Of a stretch of DNA of 64,000 nucleotides, positions 11,263 to 22,431 are shown piece after piece (position 1 is the first letter of the stretch; every line of letters begins with the position of its first letter). The notes beneath the pieces are model-generated. The model was not told the DNA's origin. It did no database searches and saw only the letters and a list, made by a program, of their open reading frames with translations. The stretch comes from Akkermansia muciniphila (GTDB lineage Bacteria > Verrucomicrobiota > Verrucomicrobiia > Verrucomicrobiales > Akkermansiaceae), in contig CAMDCV010000012.1 in assembly GCA_945890645.1 (NCBI GenBank), forward strand, positions 1 through 64,000, written 5' to 3'. Position numbers and translations under genes: made by a program.

Positions 11263-12402
11263 ATGAGAGCCATTTTAGCACTTGAAGACGGTCGCACTTT
11301 CGAAGGAATTTCTTTTGGTGCCACTGGGACGACAACCGGAGAGATTTGTTTTAACACCTCGATGACGGGCTATCAAGAAGTCATCACCGATCCTTCTTAT
11401 CGTGGTCAAATTGTGGCGATGACCTATCCAGAAATCGGCAACTATGGCATTAACGAACTCGACGGTGAATCGGCATCACCACACGTCCGTGGTTTTGTCA
11501 TCGGACAGCTTTGCCCCGCACCTTCGAACTGGCGTGCCACTTTATCGCTGGCCGATTATTTCAATCAACACGGTGTGCTCGGTATCGAAGACATCGATAC
11601 CCGCTCGCTCACCAAGCACCTACGCTCACGCGGTGCCATGCGTTCCTGCCTCACCACGGAAATGACAAGCGAGGAAGCCATCGCCCATGCGCAGCAATCC
11701 CAGCCGATGGAAGGCAGTGACTTCGTCAAAGAAGTATCCACGCCAGAATCCTTCATGTGGACTGCGGAGTCGCGCGAATGGACAATTCCGAATGTGTGCT
11801 CGGGTCAAGATACCCACTACCTGCCACTCGCCCCCGTGCGTCATCGCATCGTCGCGTTTGATTTCGGTATCAAATACAACATCCTGCGTCGCTTGCGCCA
11901 AGCTGGTTTCGAGGTCGAACTGCTCAACGCTCGCACCAGCGCGGCAGATGTGCTCAAGCGCAATCCCGACGGCATTTTCCTCTCCAACGGCCCCGGCGAT
12001 CCGGCGGCACTGGGTTACATCCACGAAGAAATGCGCCAGCTCATCGGCAAAAAACCGATCTTCGGCATCTGCCTCGGCAACCAAATTCTCGGACACGCTT
12101 TTGGCGGAAAAACCTTCAAACTGAAGTTCGGCCATCGCGGCGGCAACCAACCCGTGAAAGATCTCCGCAGCGGCAGAATTTCGATCACCTCACAAAACCA
12201 CGGCTTCGCGGTTGATGCCGATTCGCTGCCGTCAAATGTGGAAGTCACGCACATCAATCTCAACGACGATACCGTCGAGGGCATCCGCCACAAGGAGCAT
12301 CCGGTCTTCAGTGTGCAATACCACCCCGAAGCAGCCCCCGGTCCGAACGATGCCTCGTATTTCTTCCAAGAATTCGCGGCGATGATTGATTCTGTAAAAT
12401 AA
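11263..12402 (+). CDS. carA: Carbamoyl-phosphate synthase small subunit
   Basis: FNTSMTGYQEVITDPSY; glutaminase motif PIFGICLGNQIL; QYHPEAAPGP. Confidence 0.97.
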   Translation: MRAILALEDGRTFEGISFGATGTTTGEICFNTSMTGYQEVITDPSYRGQIVAMTYPEIGNYGINELDGESASPHVRGFVIGQLCPAPSNWRATLSLADYFNQHGVLGIEDIDTRSLTKHLRSRGAMRSCLTTEMTSEEAIAHAQQSQPMEGSDFVKEVSTPESFMWTAESREWTIPNVCSGQDTHYLPLAPVRHRIVAFDFGIKYNILRRLRQAGFEVELLNARTSAADVLKRNPDGIFLSNGPGDPAALGYIHEEMRQLIGKKPIFGICLGNQILGHAFGGKTFKLKFGHRGGNQPVKDLRSGRISITSQNHGFAVDADSLPSNVEVTHINLNDDTVEGIRHKEHPVFSVQYHPEAAPGPNDASYFFQEFAAMIDSVK

Positions 12403-12428
12403 CCCGATCTGATTGTTAGAAAAATTTA

Positions 12429-13700
12429 ATGAACACCATTATTACTGGATTGCAGTGGGGCGATGAAGGCAAAGGAAAAATTGTCGATTACCTCACCGAA
12501 GACGCGGATGTGATCGTGCGCTCGCAAGGCGGCAACAACGCCGGCCACACAGTCATCGCTCATGGCAAAAAATACGTGCTCCACCTCTTGCCATCGGGCA
12601 TTTTGTGGGATGGCAAACTTAACGTCATCGGCAATGGCGTGGTTCTCGATCCCGTCGGTCTTCTCGCTGAAATCGAAAAAGTCGAAGCCCAGGGAGTGAA
12701 GGTAACGACCGATAAATTCTTCATCTCTGATCGCTGTCACATCGTGCTTCCTTTTCACAAGGAACTCGACGTCGCCCGCGAGGCGGCTCTCGGTGACCGC
12801 AAGATCGGCACCACCAAACGCGGCATCGGTCCGGCCTATGCCGACAAAATCAACCGCTGCGGTTTCCGTGCTGCTGATCTACTACGTCCTACGTACTTCC
12901 GCGAACAAGTGAAGCACCGCGTCGCCGATGCGAATCAAGTTCTCGCTCAATTCGGCTTGCCGCAGTTTGATGCCGAAGCAATGGCCGACGAAGTGCTCAC
13001 CGCTTTCGAACGATTGGCACCACACATCACCAACGTCATTCCCTTGCTGCACAAGGCCTGGAAAGAAGAAAAAACGATTTTGTTTGAAGGCGCCCAAGGC
13101 AGTTTGCTCGATGTGGATTTCGGCACCTATCCGTTTGTCACTTCATCGAACACCACTGCCGGTGGCTCCTGCACTGGTTCGGGTCTTCCTCCTACTTCCA
13201 TCGAGCGCGTGATTGGCGTCTGCAAAGCCTACACTACACGCGTCGGTTCTGGCCCCTTCCCCACCGTCGACGAGGGACTCTCCCAGTATCTGCACGATCT
13301 CGGTCGTGAATTCGGCGCCACCACCGGACGCCCGCGTGGATGCGGATGGCTCGATACCGTGCTGCTTCGTTTCGCCTGCATGATCAATGGCGTCACTGGT
13401 CTGGCGATCACCAATCTCGATGGCCTCGACGAATATGAGACGCTGAAAATTTGCACCGCCTACGATGTCGATGGAAAAGTCGTCGATCTCCCGCCCGCTG
13501 ATCGCGATGCCTGGGATCGCGCCGTGCCGATTTACGAAGAACTCCCCGGCTGGCAGCAAGACACCACCGCTTGCCGCGATTACAACGAACTCCCCGCCAA
13601 CGCGAAAGCCTACCTCACCCGCTTCGCCGAACTCTGCGATGCGCCGGTAGCATTCGTCGGTGTCGGTCCAGATCGTGCGCAGACGATTGTCGTCGGATAG
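12429..13700 (+). CDS. purA: Adenylosuccinate synthetase
   Basis: GLQWGDEGKGKIVDYL; NNAGHTV; GTTKRGIGPAY; FEGAQGSLLDVDFGTYPFVTSSNT. Confidence 0.98.
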   Translation: MNTIITGLQWGDEGKGKIVDYLTEDADVIVRSQGGNNAGHTVIAHGKKYVLHLLPSGILWDGKLNVIGNGVVLDPVGLLAEIEKVEAQGVKVTTDKFFISDRCHIVLPFHKELDVAREAALGDRKIGTTKRGIGPAYADKINRCGFRAADLLRPTYFREQVKHRVADANQVLAQFGLPQFDAEAMADEVLTAFERLAPHITNVIPLLHKAWKEEKTILFEGAQGSLLDVDFGTYPFVTSSNTTAGGSCTGSGLPPTSIERVIGVCKAYTTRVGSGPFPTVDEGLSQYLHDLGREFGATTGRPRGCGWLDTVLLRFACMINGVTGLAITNLDGLDEYETLKICTAYDVDGKVVDLPPADRDAWDRAVPIYEELPGWQQDTTACRDYNELPANAKAYLTRFAELCDAPVAFVGVGPDRAQTIVVG

Positions 13701-13810
13701 GAGTGAAGGCGTTACTGCATTTAGGCTAGCGGGCATTGTGCCTGTTATTCACTGCGGATCATAGGCACAATCATCGTACTGCTTGTAATGCGGTATTGGT
13801 CTAATTGTTC

Positions 13811-13881
13811 GTGGCGGAGGCGTCTCGCCTCCTTGCCCATCATTCAATCAAGCAGGCCGGGAGGCAGGATGCCTCCGCCAC
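13811..13881. repeat. Palindromic repeat (copy A) between convergent purA and trpG
   Basis: GTGGCGGAGGCGTCTCGCCTCC ... GGGAGGCAGGATGCCTCCGCCAC; arms complementary except for the central hexamer. Confidence 0.85.
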
Positions 13882-13883
13882 GG

Positions 13884-14447
13884 TCACAGCTCCAAGAAAT
13901 TCTGTAGCAATTGCTTCCCTTCCTGCGTCAGTATCGACTCGGGGTGGAACTGGACGCCGTGGACGGGGTATTCTTTGTGGCACAGGCCCATGATTTCGCC
14001 TTCTTCGGTCCAGGCGGTGATGTCGAGGCAATCGGGTAAGGTATCGCGTTTGACGATCAAGGAATGGTAGCGTGTCGCTTCAAAAGGATTCGACAAGCCA
14101 TGAAAAACGCTCGTGCCTTTGTGGTGGATCGGTGAGGTTTTGCCGTGCATGAGACGATCAGCGCGGACGACATCGCCGCCGTATACTTGGCCGATGCTTT
14201 GATGGCCGAGACAGACGCCTAGGATGGGAGTGGTGGCACCGAAGGCTTCAATCACGGCACAGGAAACGCCTGCTTCATTCGGGGTGCAAGGTCCCGGAGA
14301 AACGCAGATGCGCGATGGGTTCAAGGCTTTGATTTGCGCGAGGTCCATCGCATCGTTGCGGATGATTTTCATTTCCGCACCGAGCTCGCCGAAATACTGC
14401 ACGAGATTGTAGGTGAAGGAGTCGTAGTTATCGATAATCAGCAACAT
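13884..14447 (-). CDS. trpG: Anthranilate/aminodeoxychorismate synthase glutaminase component
   Basis: [47 protein letters not shown]. Confidence 0.95.
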   Translation of the reverse strand: MLLIIDNYDSFTYNLVQYFGELGAEMKIIRNDAMDLAQIKALNPSRICVSPGPCTPNEAGVSCAVIEAFGATTPILGVCLGHQSIGQVYGGDVVRADRLMHGKTSPIHHKGTSVFHGLSNPFEATRYHSLIVKRDTLPDCLDITAWTEEGEIMGLCHKEYPVHGVQFHPESILTQEGKQLLQNFLEL

Positions 14448-14452
14448 GGCAA

Positions 14453-15970
14453 TCAGGCTTCGTTAGGGATGGGATTGGAAATGGTGTTAGCCAGCGCAAT
14501 CGCTTTGAGCATACCTTGCGCCTTGTTGCAAGTTTCCTGATATTCATAAGTGGGATCAGAATCGGCAACGACACCGGCACCAGCTTGCACGTAAGCTTTG
14601 CCGTTTTTCACCAAGCAGGTGCGCAGCGTGATGCAGGAATCGTGCGAGCCATCGAAACCGAAATAACCAACCGCTCCGGCGTAGGCGCAGCGTTTGGTCG
14701 GCTCCAGCTCGTTGATGATTTGCATCGCGCGGATTTTCGGCGCACCGCTGACGGTTCCCGCCGGAAATGTCGCACGCAACACATCATAGGCACTGTGCGA
14801 GGGATCGAGCGTGCCCGTGACGTTCGAGACGATGTGCATGACATGAGAGTAGCGCTCGATGATCATGAAGTCATCGAATTTCACCGAACCATGTTTGGCG
14901 ATGCGTCCCACATCATTGCGCGCCAGGTCGATCAGCATCAAATGCTCGGCGCGTTCTTTGGGATCGTTGAGCAGATCAGCAGCGAGAGCATCGTCTTCAG
15001 CGGGCGTTTTCCCCCTCCAACGCGTGCCAGCGATGGGTCGGATGTCGATGCGTCCGCCAATCGAACGCACATGCACTTCGGGCGAACTGCCGACGAGTGC
15101 GAAGTCGCCCAACTCTAACAAAAACATATACGGTGATGGATTGACGTGGCGCAGCGCGCGGTAGAGATCGACGGCAGCACCTGTGAAGGGCGTTTCGAAA
15201 CGCTGGCTCGGCACGAATTGAAACACATCACCGGCGGCGATGTATTCCTTGCCCTTGCGCACGTTTTCCTCGAATTGCTCTTGCGTGGTATTGCTCACTG
15301 CGACCGCGCCCTGCGGTGGTGTCAGTCCATTCAAGGCCGGTGTGTGCAAGGGACGGTTGAGAATTTCCACCATCGCTGCTACTCGTCCGCGTGCTTGAAT
15401 GTAGGCTTCCTCTGCCGAAGACGCTTCATCCGTGAAGGCATTCGCAATCACCAAAAGACGCCGTAGGCGGTGATCGAAGACCAACAAAGTATCGGCCAAC
15501 AGGAAAAACGCATCCGGGATCTGCAAGTCATCGTTCGGAGCCGCACCGATGCTGGGCTCGAACTGTCGCACTGCATCGTAGGACAAATAGCCGAGAATGC
15601 CGCCGTAAAACGGAGGCACCGCTCCGTGTGTGACGGGTCGGTAGCACGACATCTGCCGCTCCAGTTCGGCAAGCACATCGTCGGGCGCTTCGATGGTTTC
15701 AACCTTACTATCGCGACAAATCGTCAGCGTTTTTCCCACAGCGGAATACGTGGACTTCGGTTTGCTGCCAACGATCGACCAACGTCCGCCTTTTTCCGTG
15801 CTTTCAGCGCTTTCCAACAAAAAGGCGTGGGCGCCGTCGCGGATTTTAAGATAGGCGGACAGAGGAGTTTCGAAATCCGCTGCCAACTGCGTGTAGACAG
15901 GAATCACGTTCCCCGACTGCGCCAAGGACAGAAAAGATTCTAGAGAAGGTTCGACAGGAAGAGAATGCAC
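14453..15970 (-). CDS. trpE: Anthranilate synthase component I
   Basis: [70 protein letters not shown]. Confidence 0.95.
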   Translation of the reverse strand: MHSLPVEPSLESFLSLAQSGNVIPVYTQLAADFETPLSAYLKIRDGAHAFLLESAESTEKGGRWSIVGSKPKSTYSAVGKTLTICRDSKVETIEAPDDVLAELERQMSCYRPVTHGAVPPFYGGILGYLSYDAVRQFEPSIGAAPNDDLQIPDAFFLLADTLLVFDHRLRRLLVIANAFTDEASSAEEAYIQARGRVAAMVEILNRPLHTPALNGLTPPQGAVAVSNTTQEQFEENVRKGKEYIAAGDVFQFVPSQRFETPFTGAAVDLYRALRHVNPSPYMFLLELGDFALVGSSPEVHVRSIGGRIDIRPIAGTRWRGKTPAEDDALAADLLNDPKERAEHLMLIDLARNDVGRIAKHGSVKFDDFMIIERYSHVMHIVSNVTGTLDPSHSAYDVLRATFPAGTVSGAPKIRAMQIINELEPTKRCAYAGAVGYFGFDGSHDSCITLRTCLVKNGKAYVQAGAGVVADSDPTYEYQETCNKAQGMLKAIALANTISNPIPNEA

Positions 15971-16018
15971 GACGCCCGATTGATAGCCCCGCCGCCCGCA
16001 GCGGTAAAGGAGAATTGA

Positions 16019-18082
16019 TTATTTGCGACTTTTCTGAGCTTTGTATAACTCCGCTGCCGTCGCGTCACTCTCCAGCACTGCGGGTGTCAGTGCCGAACAG
16101 CCAGTCATCTTGATTACTTTTACCTCTTGAATCTCTAAATTCGGCGCGCCAGCAGGACTGATGGGGTGAACCGTTAACGCGACATTTTCTCCTGAGCGAG
16201 TGATCACAGGAACGAGGGCCTCGAGCCACTCGTCGCCCGGCTTTACCTCCAACGATTGCATTTTCCAGTTGTAGGGCGTGTCGCGGTCAATCATCACCCG
16301 ACACAATCGTCGCGATACCACTGGCACGGGGTCAGCGATGAGTCGATAACGAAAAGAGACTTCATACAATTGAGGAAGATCACTTTCTTGGTCCGCTTGG
16401 AAAGTGATGGAATGTAAGTTACCCTGCGCGGCCCATTGAGATGCCACGTCTTTGATCTGCCACGCATGATTTTCGCCCTCCCGCTTGCGCCAAATCAATT
16501 CCTGATTGAGTGCCATCACAGGTTCGTAATGGATCGCCACTACCTTGTACCATTCCCAATAAATTTTGTTCATCCATTGTTCCAATCCCCCGGAACTTTG
16601 GCGGGTGGTGAGAATCCAATCCGGATCAGCTTCCGCAAAATCGGCTAACCACTGCTGGCGAGCTTTATCGCCCAAAACATAGACAATGTAGTCATGCCTA
16701 CCCTTTGGCAAAACACCCAAAGCCTCCCGCTCTTGCCCTGCCAAAATCGACCACACTTTGCCCTCTGGGCCAACGATGTTTTTCACCACCTCCGCTTGTC
16801 GACTGGCGGTCAAACCTCGACCCTCAGGATCTTCTTGCGCGACAATCGCATCAAATTCATTCACATAAGACAAAGAAGGTATGGGCAGGTAGGACTTGCC
16901 TAATACTTTGCGCAATGAGTTCTTCGAAAACTCTAACCCACACAAGAGAGCAGCCATGGCCACACCTGCAGCGGGAATCAAGGCTGTTAATCGAATGCCG
17001 ATCCGCCCCTGAATCACATGCCAAAAAGAGGGAATGGATACCGCAACAATCACTAACGCCGCATACATGGCAGAAGCAAAATAGTGACCGGATAAATACC
17101 CCAAAAGCGGGTGGAGGCTAGCAATTGCATACCACGCCATCCATGGCAAAACCATCCCTCGACCAGCACGATCTGCGCCGCCTATACGACGCACAATGAG
17201 TGCGCCGAACCACATCATCACAGTGACCACTGTGGGAACGATCACATAGGTTTTATGGAGCAAATCTTTCCACGTACCAAAAAAAGCGGAAGACGCTCCA
17301 AACAACCAAAACTGATTTTCAGGTATCCGTTTCCAGGCAAATGCTAGGTATTCCTGCGGAGCACCAGCCGACATCACAGTCACCAGCAACAGATAAACAC
17401 TCGCACAGGTCAATAAGGCACCCACACCAGCCGCCAACGAAATTTTCCAATTACTGCGAATCGCTTGGGAAAAAAAGAACGCCATCGCGGATGCTGCCAG
17501 CAGCGAGATGCCCTGATCTTGACTGACCGACATGGCCACACCGATCGCTGTCCCTACGGCAACAGTCGATTGCCAGACAGGACGCTTAGCACGCATGAAT
17601 AAGAGAGCCCCCATGACTGGCAAGAGCGAAAGCGCGATCCTCGTGCCGAGCATATTTCCCCCCGGCATCACGGCATTGTAACTGGGTCCCGGCACTACCA
17701 GCATCACGTTGATCAGCAGCAAACCGACAATCATCGATGCTCTCCAACTAAATCCACCGAGCCGAGCCGCAAAAATCAAAGGAATAGGAATCACCAGAGC
17801 GCCTGCCGTGAAATACGCAGCCACCGTTCCCTGAATCGAACCACCTAACATTGCATAAAAAGGAACGTGATACCAGTTCAGTCCTAAACCGTGAAAGACC
17901 ACAAAGTCGCGTCCCGGCACCTGACCTGCCAATATCCTGCGACAAGCATTCGCCGTTTGATACGGTCCATCCACCGGCGGTAGCCAATTTCGTGCGACCT
18001 CTACCCACACCGAAAGCGATGAAGCGATCATCAAAAGTATCAGAGTCAGCCATGCTAATTGTGTCAGTCGATCCTGCTTCAT
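16019..18082 (-). CDS. Large polytopic membrane protein, possible GT-C-type glycosyltransferase
   Basis: 687 aa, many TM segments then a soluble C-terminal domain. Confidence 0.55.
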   Translation of the reverse strand: MKQDRLTQLAWLTLILLMIASSLSVWVEVARNWLPPVDGPYQTANACRRILAGQVPGRDFVVFHGLGLNWYHVPFYAMLGGSIQGTVAAYFTAGALVIPIPLIFAARLGGFSWRASMIVGLLLINVMLVVPGPSYNAVMPGGNMLGTRIALSLLPVMGALLFMRAKRPVWQSTVAVGTAIGVAMSVSQDQGISLLAASAMAFFFSQAIRSNWKISLAAGVGALLTCASVYLLLVTVMSAGAPQEYLAFAWKRIPENQFWLFGASSAFFGTWKDLLHKTYVIVPTVVTVMMWFGALIVRRIGGADRAGRGMVLPWMAWYAIASLHPLLGYLSGHYFASAMYAALVIVAVSIPSFWHVIQGRIGIRLTALIPAAGVAMAALLCGLEFSKNSLRKVLGKSYLPIPSLSYVNEFDAIVAQEDPEGRGLTASRQAEVVKNIVGPEGKVWSILAGQEREALGVLPKGRHDYIVYVLGDKARQQWLADFAEADPDWILTTRQSSGGLEQWMNKIYWEWYKVVAIHYEPVMALNQELIWRKREGENHAWQIKDVASQWAAQGNLHSITFQADQESDLPQLYEVSFRYRLIADPVPVVSRRLCRVMIDRDTPYNWKMQSLEVKPGDEWLEALVPVITRSGENVALTVHPISPAGAPNLEIQEVKVIKMTGCSALTPAVLESDATAAELYKAQKSRK

Positions 18083-18228
18083 AGGCGGTTCTTGGTCGCC
18101 GCCGAACCTAACGCCTGCACAAATCGCAACAAGGAAAAACTCAACTCAAATCTGACACGCTAAGGCATCATTGAAAACGCAGAAATACAATTCATCTGCG
18201 CACACTGGTAGCGGAGTGGAGCGGATTC

Positions 18229-19023
18229 TCAGGGTGTAACTGGTGTCGGTAGCAGTTTGATTTCAATATTGCGAAACCAGACATTGTGTCCTTCCGCCTG
18301 CAAGGCGATGTGACCGGCGCCAAGTTTGAGGTTGGCACCTGCGGCGATCATTTCCTTGGCGGGAGCAATGCGACATTCTGGATCGAGCACAGGATGTTGA
18401 TAGCGCAGCACTTCCTTGCCATTGACGCGGTGAATAATTTCCTCATGGCCCCGTACTTCAATTTCAATCTTCACCCATGTCTCAGGCGCGAAAGTCGGCG
18501 CACTTGAATCGATGATGTGCTGAGTGACCAGTTTACCATCCATTTCGATGTGCGTTCCGGGGGTGCAAGCATTTCCTGTAGCACGCGGTCCCTTGCCTTC
18601 ATCAGCGAGAAATTGAAACTCAAGGCTGGTGGGAAATCCGCGATCCAGAGGCATGCTCGCCGCAGATTGGGAATGCACCATGATGCCGCTGTTAAAATTC
18701 ACATAGCTTGGAGCGTCGGCCATTTTTTTGCCTTCGAATCGATACTCGAGTCGGAAGATGTAATGCGAATACGGCACGTTTGTGTAGAGGTGGCCGAATC
18801 GCATATCGAATGTTTTATACTCAGCGTATGAAGCTTTGATGATGCCATCTTCCACGCGGAAAGTATTGAGCGCATTCTCGCCTGCTGGAAATCCCCGAAT
18901 CTTCGGTATCCACCCTTGCAGGTCTTTGCCATTGAAGAGTGATACCCAGCCAGAATCTTCAGCGTTTGCGGAAGATAGCACTAGGCAACAAGCGAGGGCG
19001 CAGTTTTTGAGTAGTGGAATCAT
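18229..19023 (-). CDS. Secreted DUF1080 (3-keto-disaccharide hydrolase-like) protein
   Basis: WVSLFNGKDLQGWIPK..., KIEIEVRGHEEIIHRVNGKEV; signal peptide from ATG at 19023. Confidence 0.85.
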   Translation of the reverse strand: MIPLLKNCALACCLVLSSANAEDSGWVSLFNGKDLQGWIPKIRGFPAGENALNTFRVEDGIIKASYAEYKTFDMRFGHLYTNVPYSHYIFRLEYRFEGKKMADAPSYVNFNSGIMVHSQSAASMPLDRGFPTSLEFQFLADEGKGPRATGNACTPGTHIEMDGKLVTQHIIDSSAPTFAPETWVKIEIEVRGHEEIIHRVNGKEVLRYQHPVLDPECRIAPAKEMIAAGANLKLGAGHIALQAEGHNVWFRNIEIKLLPTPVTP

Positions 19024-19147
19024 AGCAGCATGATAGTTGGTGACGAGACGCGGTGCAATCGAAACATTGGGACGTGAAGGTGAGGCAAAATAAGACAAGA
19101 ATTATTGACTTTTTGCACGAAGGCGATGACCTTGCGCCCCCCCGCTC

Positions 19148-20479
19148 ATGTCACTTGTCTCAGAGTCCAAACAAACCCTACGCCTCGCGCTGCCGCTTAT
19201 GATTGGGCAGTTGAGCCAGATGTTGTTAGGGGTCGCGGATACTTTTATGGTCGGGCATTTGGGCGTCACAGAGTTAGCTACGCTGACCTTTGTGAATTCG
19301 ATTTTCTTTCTCCCGTTTGTTTTCAGCATCGGTTTGCTGACTAGTATTTCCGTGCACAGCTCTCATGCTCGTGGCGGTGGTGATCCCGTGGCAGCACGTA
19401 GTAGTTGTCGCAATGGTCTTTACATTTCCGTGGCGGTGTCGGTTCTTTTTATCGGGCTGGCCCTCGCGATGCTTCCTTTCCTCGATCGTTTCGGACAGCC
19501 AGCGGCCGTGGTGGAAATTTCTGGCACCTACTTTACGATCCTGATGATTTCGCTATTGCCAGCGCTGGCTTCAATCGCGTTGAAAAATCATGCCGATGCC
19601 CTTGATCGACCATGGCCACCGTTCTGGATTTTTCTCGGCGGAGTATTGCTCAATATTTTACTGAACTGGATCATGATTTACGGCAAATGGGGCTGCCCCG
19701 CCATGGGGATGAATGGCGCGGCATGGGCGACACTGATCTCGCGAGTGCTAATTTTCGTCGCGTTATTTGTGTGGCTGGAAACAAATGTCAGCCTCCGCGA
19801 TTGGGTGCCATTCACCTGGTTCCGCAAGCCGCTGAAAGCTGATATACTAGCGCATGCGAAAATCGGATTACCGGCAAGTTTTCAGATGCTATGTGAGGTC
19901 GGCGCATTTTCTGCAGCCGGTTTCATGATGGGACGGTTTGGTGAAATTTCCATGGCGGCCCATCAGATCGCGATCACTTGTGCGTCAGCGGCATTCATGA
20001 TTCCGTTAGGGTTGGCGATGGCGCTGACGGTTCGCACGGGTGCCGTTGCTGGTGCGGGGGAGACCGACCGATTGCGAGCCGTGGTGCATTCGGGCTGGGT
20101 CCTTGCGACAGCTTTCGGCTTGCTAAACGCAGCGGCATTTTTCTTCGGTGGCAGTTACTGGGCCGGTCAATTCACAAATGATTCGCAAGTCAGAGCGCTT
20201 GCTGTTTCCTTGCTCGTCATCGTGGGTGTATTTCAGTTATTTGATAGCGTGCAAGTAGCTTCCTCATCGATGCTGCGCGGGCTTCACGACACACGCATCC
20301 CCGCAGTGATGGGCTTCGTCGCCTACTGGGTGATCGGGCTGCCGGTTGCCATGTTGCTGAGCTGGCACTGGCACATGGAAGCGCGTGGCGTGTGGTGGGG
20401 ACTGGCGGCGGGCCTTTTCGTCGCCTGTGTGACATTGGGACCGCGACTGCGCCAACATCTACGCAGGCAAACACAATGA
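19148..20479 (+). CDS. MATE family efflux transporter
   Basis: 12-TM pattern; LALPLMIGQLSQMLLGVADTFMVGHLG. Confidence 0.9.
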   Translation: MSLVSESKQTLRLALPLMIGQLSQMLLGVADTFMVGHLGVTELATLTFVNSIFFLPFVFSIGLLTSISVHSSHARGGGDPVAARSSCRNGLYISVAVSVLFIGLALAMLPFLDRFGQPAAVVEISGTYFTILMISLLPALASIALKNHADALDRPWPPFWIFLGGVLLNILLNWIMIYGKWGCPAMGMNGAAWATLISRVLIFVALFVWLETNVSLRDWVPFTWFRKPLKADILAHAKIGLPASFQMLCEVGAFSAAGFMMGRFGEISMAAHQIAITCASAAFMIPLGLAMALTVRTGAVAGAGETDRLRAVVHSGWVLATAFGLLNAAAFFFGGSYWAGQFTNDSQVRALAVSLLVIVGVFQLFDSVQVASSSMLRGLHDTRIPAVMGFVAYWVIGLPVAMLLSWHWHMEARGVWWGLAAGLFVACVTLGPRLRQHLRRQTQ

Positions 20480-20565
20480 TGATTGATTCTATTTTGCGAC
20501 AAGTTTGCTACACAGACCCCAAGTCTTTTTCTTGCAACGGTTCTAACTCGCATTAGGATTCGCTC

Positions 20566-21960
20566 ATGGAACCTACGCCACCAGTTGATCGGCGCTCACT
20601 TCTGAAATCCCTTACACTGGGTGGTGTGGCCTCGCTTTTTCCCACTCACAGTGAGGCACAGCCCGCTACCGTGACTCAAGTGCGCGGGATCATTTTTATG
20701 GTATCGGACGGCATGAGCCCCGGTGTTCTGACACTAGCACAGGCATTTTCTCTGCAAACTCGTCAACGCGGCACTCGCTGGTGGGACCTGATCAACGACC
20801 CACGGTCCGCACGCGGGCTGATGGACACGGCCTCCGCTAACTCCATGGTCACCGACTCCGCCGCTGCCTCATCCGCCTGGGGCGGAGGACAGCGCGTGAA
20901 CAATGGCATGATCAACTACAGCCCCTCGGGAAAAGCAATCACTCCCATCGCTGCGATTCTTAAGAAAAAAAATGTTCGCATAGGCCTCGTCACTACGGCA
21001 ACTGTCACGCACGCTACACCGGCTGGCTTCGCTGCCGCAGTGACAGATCGCAACGAAGAAGATGCCATCGCTCCCCAATATCTTGATCGAGTCGATGTCA
21101 TTCTCGGAGGCGGCAGTGTGTTTTTTGATCCCGCAAAACGCTTGGATAAAAATGACCTATTCGCCACGTACCAAAAAGGCGGATATGATGTCGTTCGCAC
21201 GCGTGATGCTCTACTCGGCTCGCGCGAGAAAAAACTGTTAGGCACATTCACGGAAAGTCATCTTCCCTACTCCATTGATCATCGTGCCAGCAGCGTTCTG
21301 CAAAAATCCGTACCCACAATCGAAGAAATGGCGACCGCCGCTGTCTCGCGATTTCTTGAGTCTAAAGAACCATTCCTCCTCCAAATCGAAGGCGCGCGCA
21401 TCGACCACGCCGCCCACCTCAACGACATCGCAGCACTGCTGCACGAACAACTCGCTTTCGATGATGCACTTGCCAAAGTACTCTCTTTGACGGCATCGCA
21501 TCCCGACGTGTTAGTGATCGTCACCAGCGACCACGGCAATTCCAATCCCGGGCTCAACGGCATGGGTGCGTCCTACAAACGAAGCACCGAATGTTTCCAA
21601 CGCATTGCAACGATGAAGGAATCTCACGAGTCCATCTTCGCCCGCTGGGTGAAAAACCCCAAACAAGATCTCGCAGCAATGATTCAGGAGAGTCTCGGCT
21701 TTTCGCTGCGCAAAAATCAAAATGCGGCCTTGTTGGAAGTCATCGCGAGCAAAGAAGTAGTCGAATGGAACGATCAACTTGCCAAGCCCGAAGGACTGCT
21801 CGGTCAATTCGCGGGCAATCACACGGGCATCGGCTGGACAGGCACCACACACACTTCGGATCCGACTCTCGTATCGGCCATGGGCCCCCAATCAGAACGC
21901 TTTTCCGGCATGGTCATCAACACGAACGTTTTCCGCCATTTCACGGAATTACTGGGATAA
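20566..21960 (+). CDS. phoA: Alkaline phosphatase
   Basis: Tat-like RRSLLKSLTLGG signal; MVSDGMSPGV; VTDSAAASSAWGGG; EGARIDHAAHLND; TSDHGN; GWTGTTHTSDPTLV. Confidence 0.92.
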   Translation: MEPTPPVDRRSLLKSLTLGGVASLFPTHSEAQPATVTQVRGIIFMVSDGMSPGVLTLAQAFSLQTRQRGTRWWDLINDPRSARGLMDTASANSMVTDSAAASSAWGGGQRVNNGMINYSPSGKAITPIAAILKKKNVRIGLVTTATVTHATPAGFAAAVTDRNEEDAIAPQYLDRVDVILGGGSVFFDPAKRLDKNDLFATYQKGGYDVVRTRDALLGSREKKLLGTFTESHLPYSIDHRASSVLQKSVPTIEEMATAAVSRFLESKEPFLLQIEGARIDHAAHLNDIAALLHEQLAFDDALAKVLSLTASHPDVLVIVTSDHGNSNPGLNGMGASYKRSTECFQRIATMKESHESIFARWVKNPKQDLAAMIQESLGFSLRKNQNAALLEVIASKEVVEWNDQLAKPEGLLGQFAGNHTGIGWTGTTHTSDPTLVSAMGPQSERFSGMVINTNVFRHFTELLG

Positions 21961-22072
21961 GTGGGCTAAGATACGCCTATTTTCTCTGACAATTTTGCCA
22001 CGGTTACGAAAAAAATAGACTTGGCTCTGTTAGTGGCTTGTGCTAACTCTTTGAGCGAACCCAGTTTTTGGT

Positions 22073-22426
22073 ATGAAAATGTTGCTTCCTGCCCTTTTTG
22101 CGGCGATTTCACTGTGCCTGACTTCATGTGGTGTTTGGGGTTCGATATCCTCGATCAAACCCAAAATGCCCGACGTAAAACGGGGTGACATTGCCCGCTT
22201 TTCCATTAGTGACCTTATGCCCTCACGAGTGCCGGTTGTAGAAGTGCGTGAAAAAGATCTTAAAGAAATGAAACTCGGCAAGGATAAAGCCCTAGCCTAT
22301 CAGAAAAGTCGTAGCAGCTTCTTCGGCTCATGGTTCGGCAAGCCGGTTGATTTTAAAGAACCTGCATTACCCGCTGGCGAACTCGATAATCCAGAATTCG
22401 GATTGCTCCCCCCGAAGTCGGAGTGA
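22073..22426 (+). CDS. Hypothetical small lipoprotein
   Basis: Signal peptide with LTSCG lipobox. Confidence 0.6.
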   Translation: MKMLLPALFAAISLCLTSCGVWGSISSIKPKMPDVKRGDIARFSISDLMPSRVPVVEVREKDLKEMKLGKDKALAYQKSRSSFFGSWFGKPVDFKEPALPAGELDNPEFGLLPPKSE

Positions 22427-22431
22427 TTCTT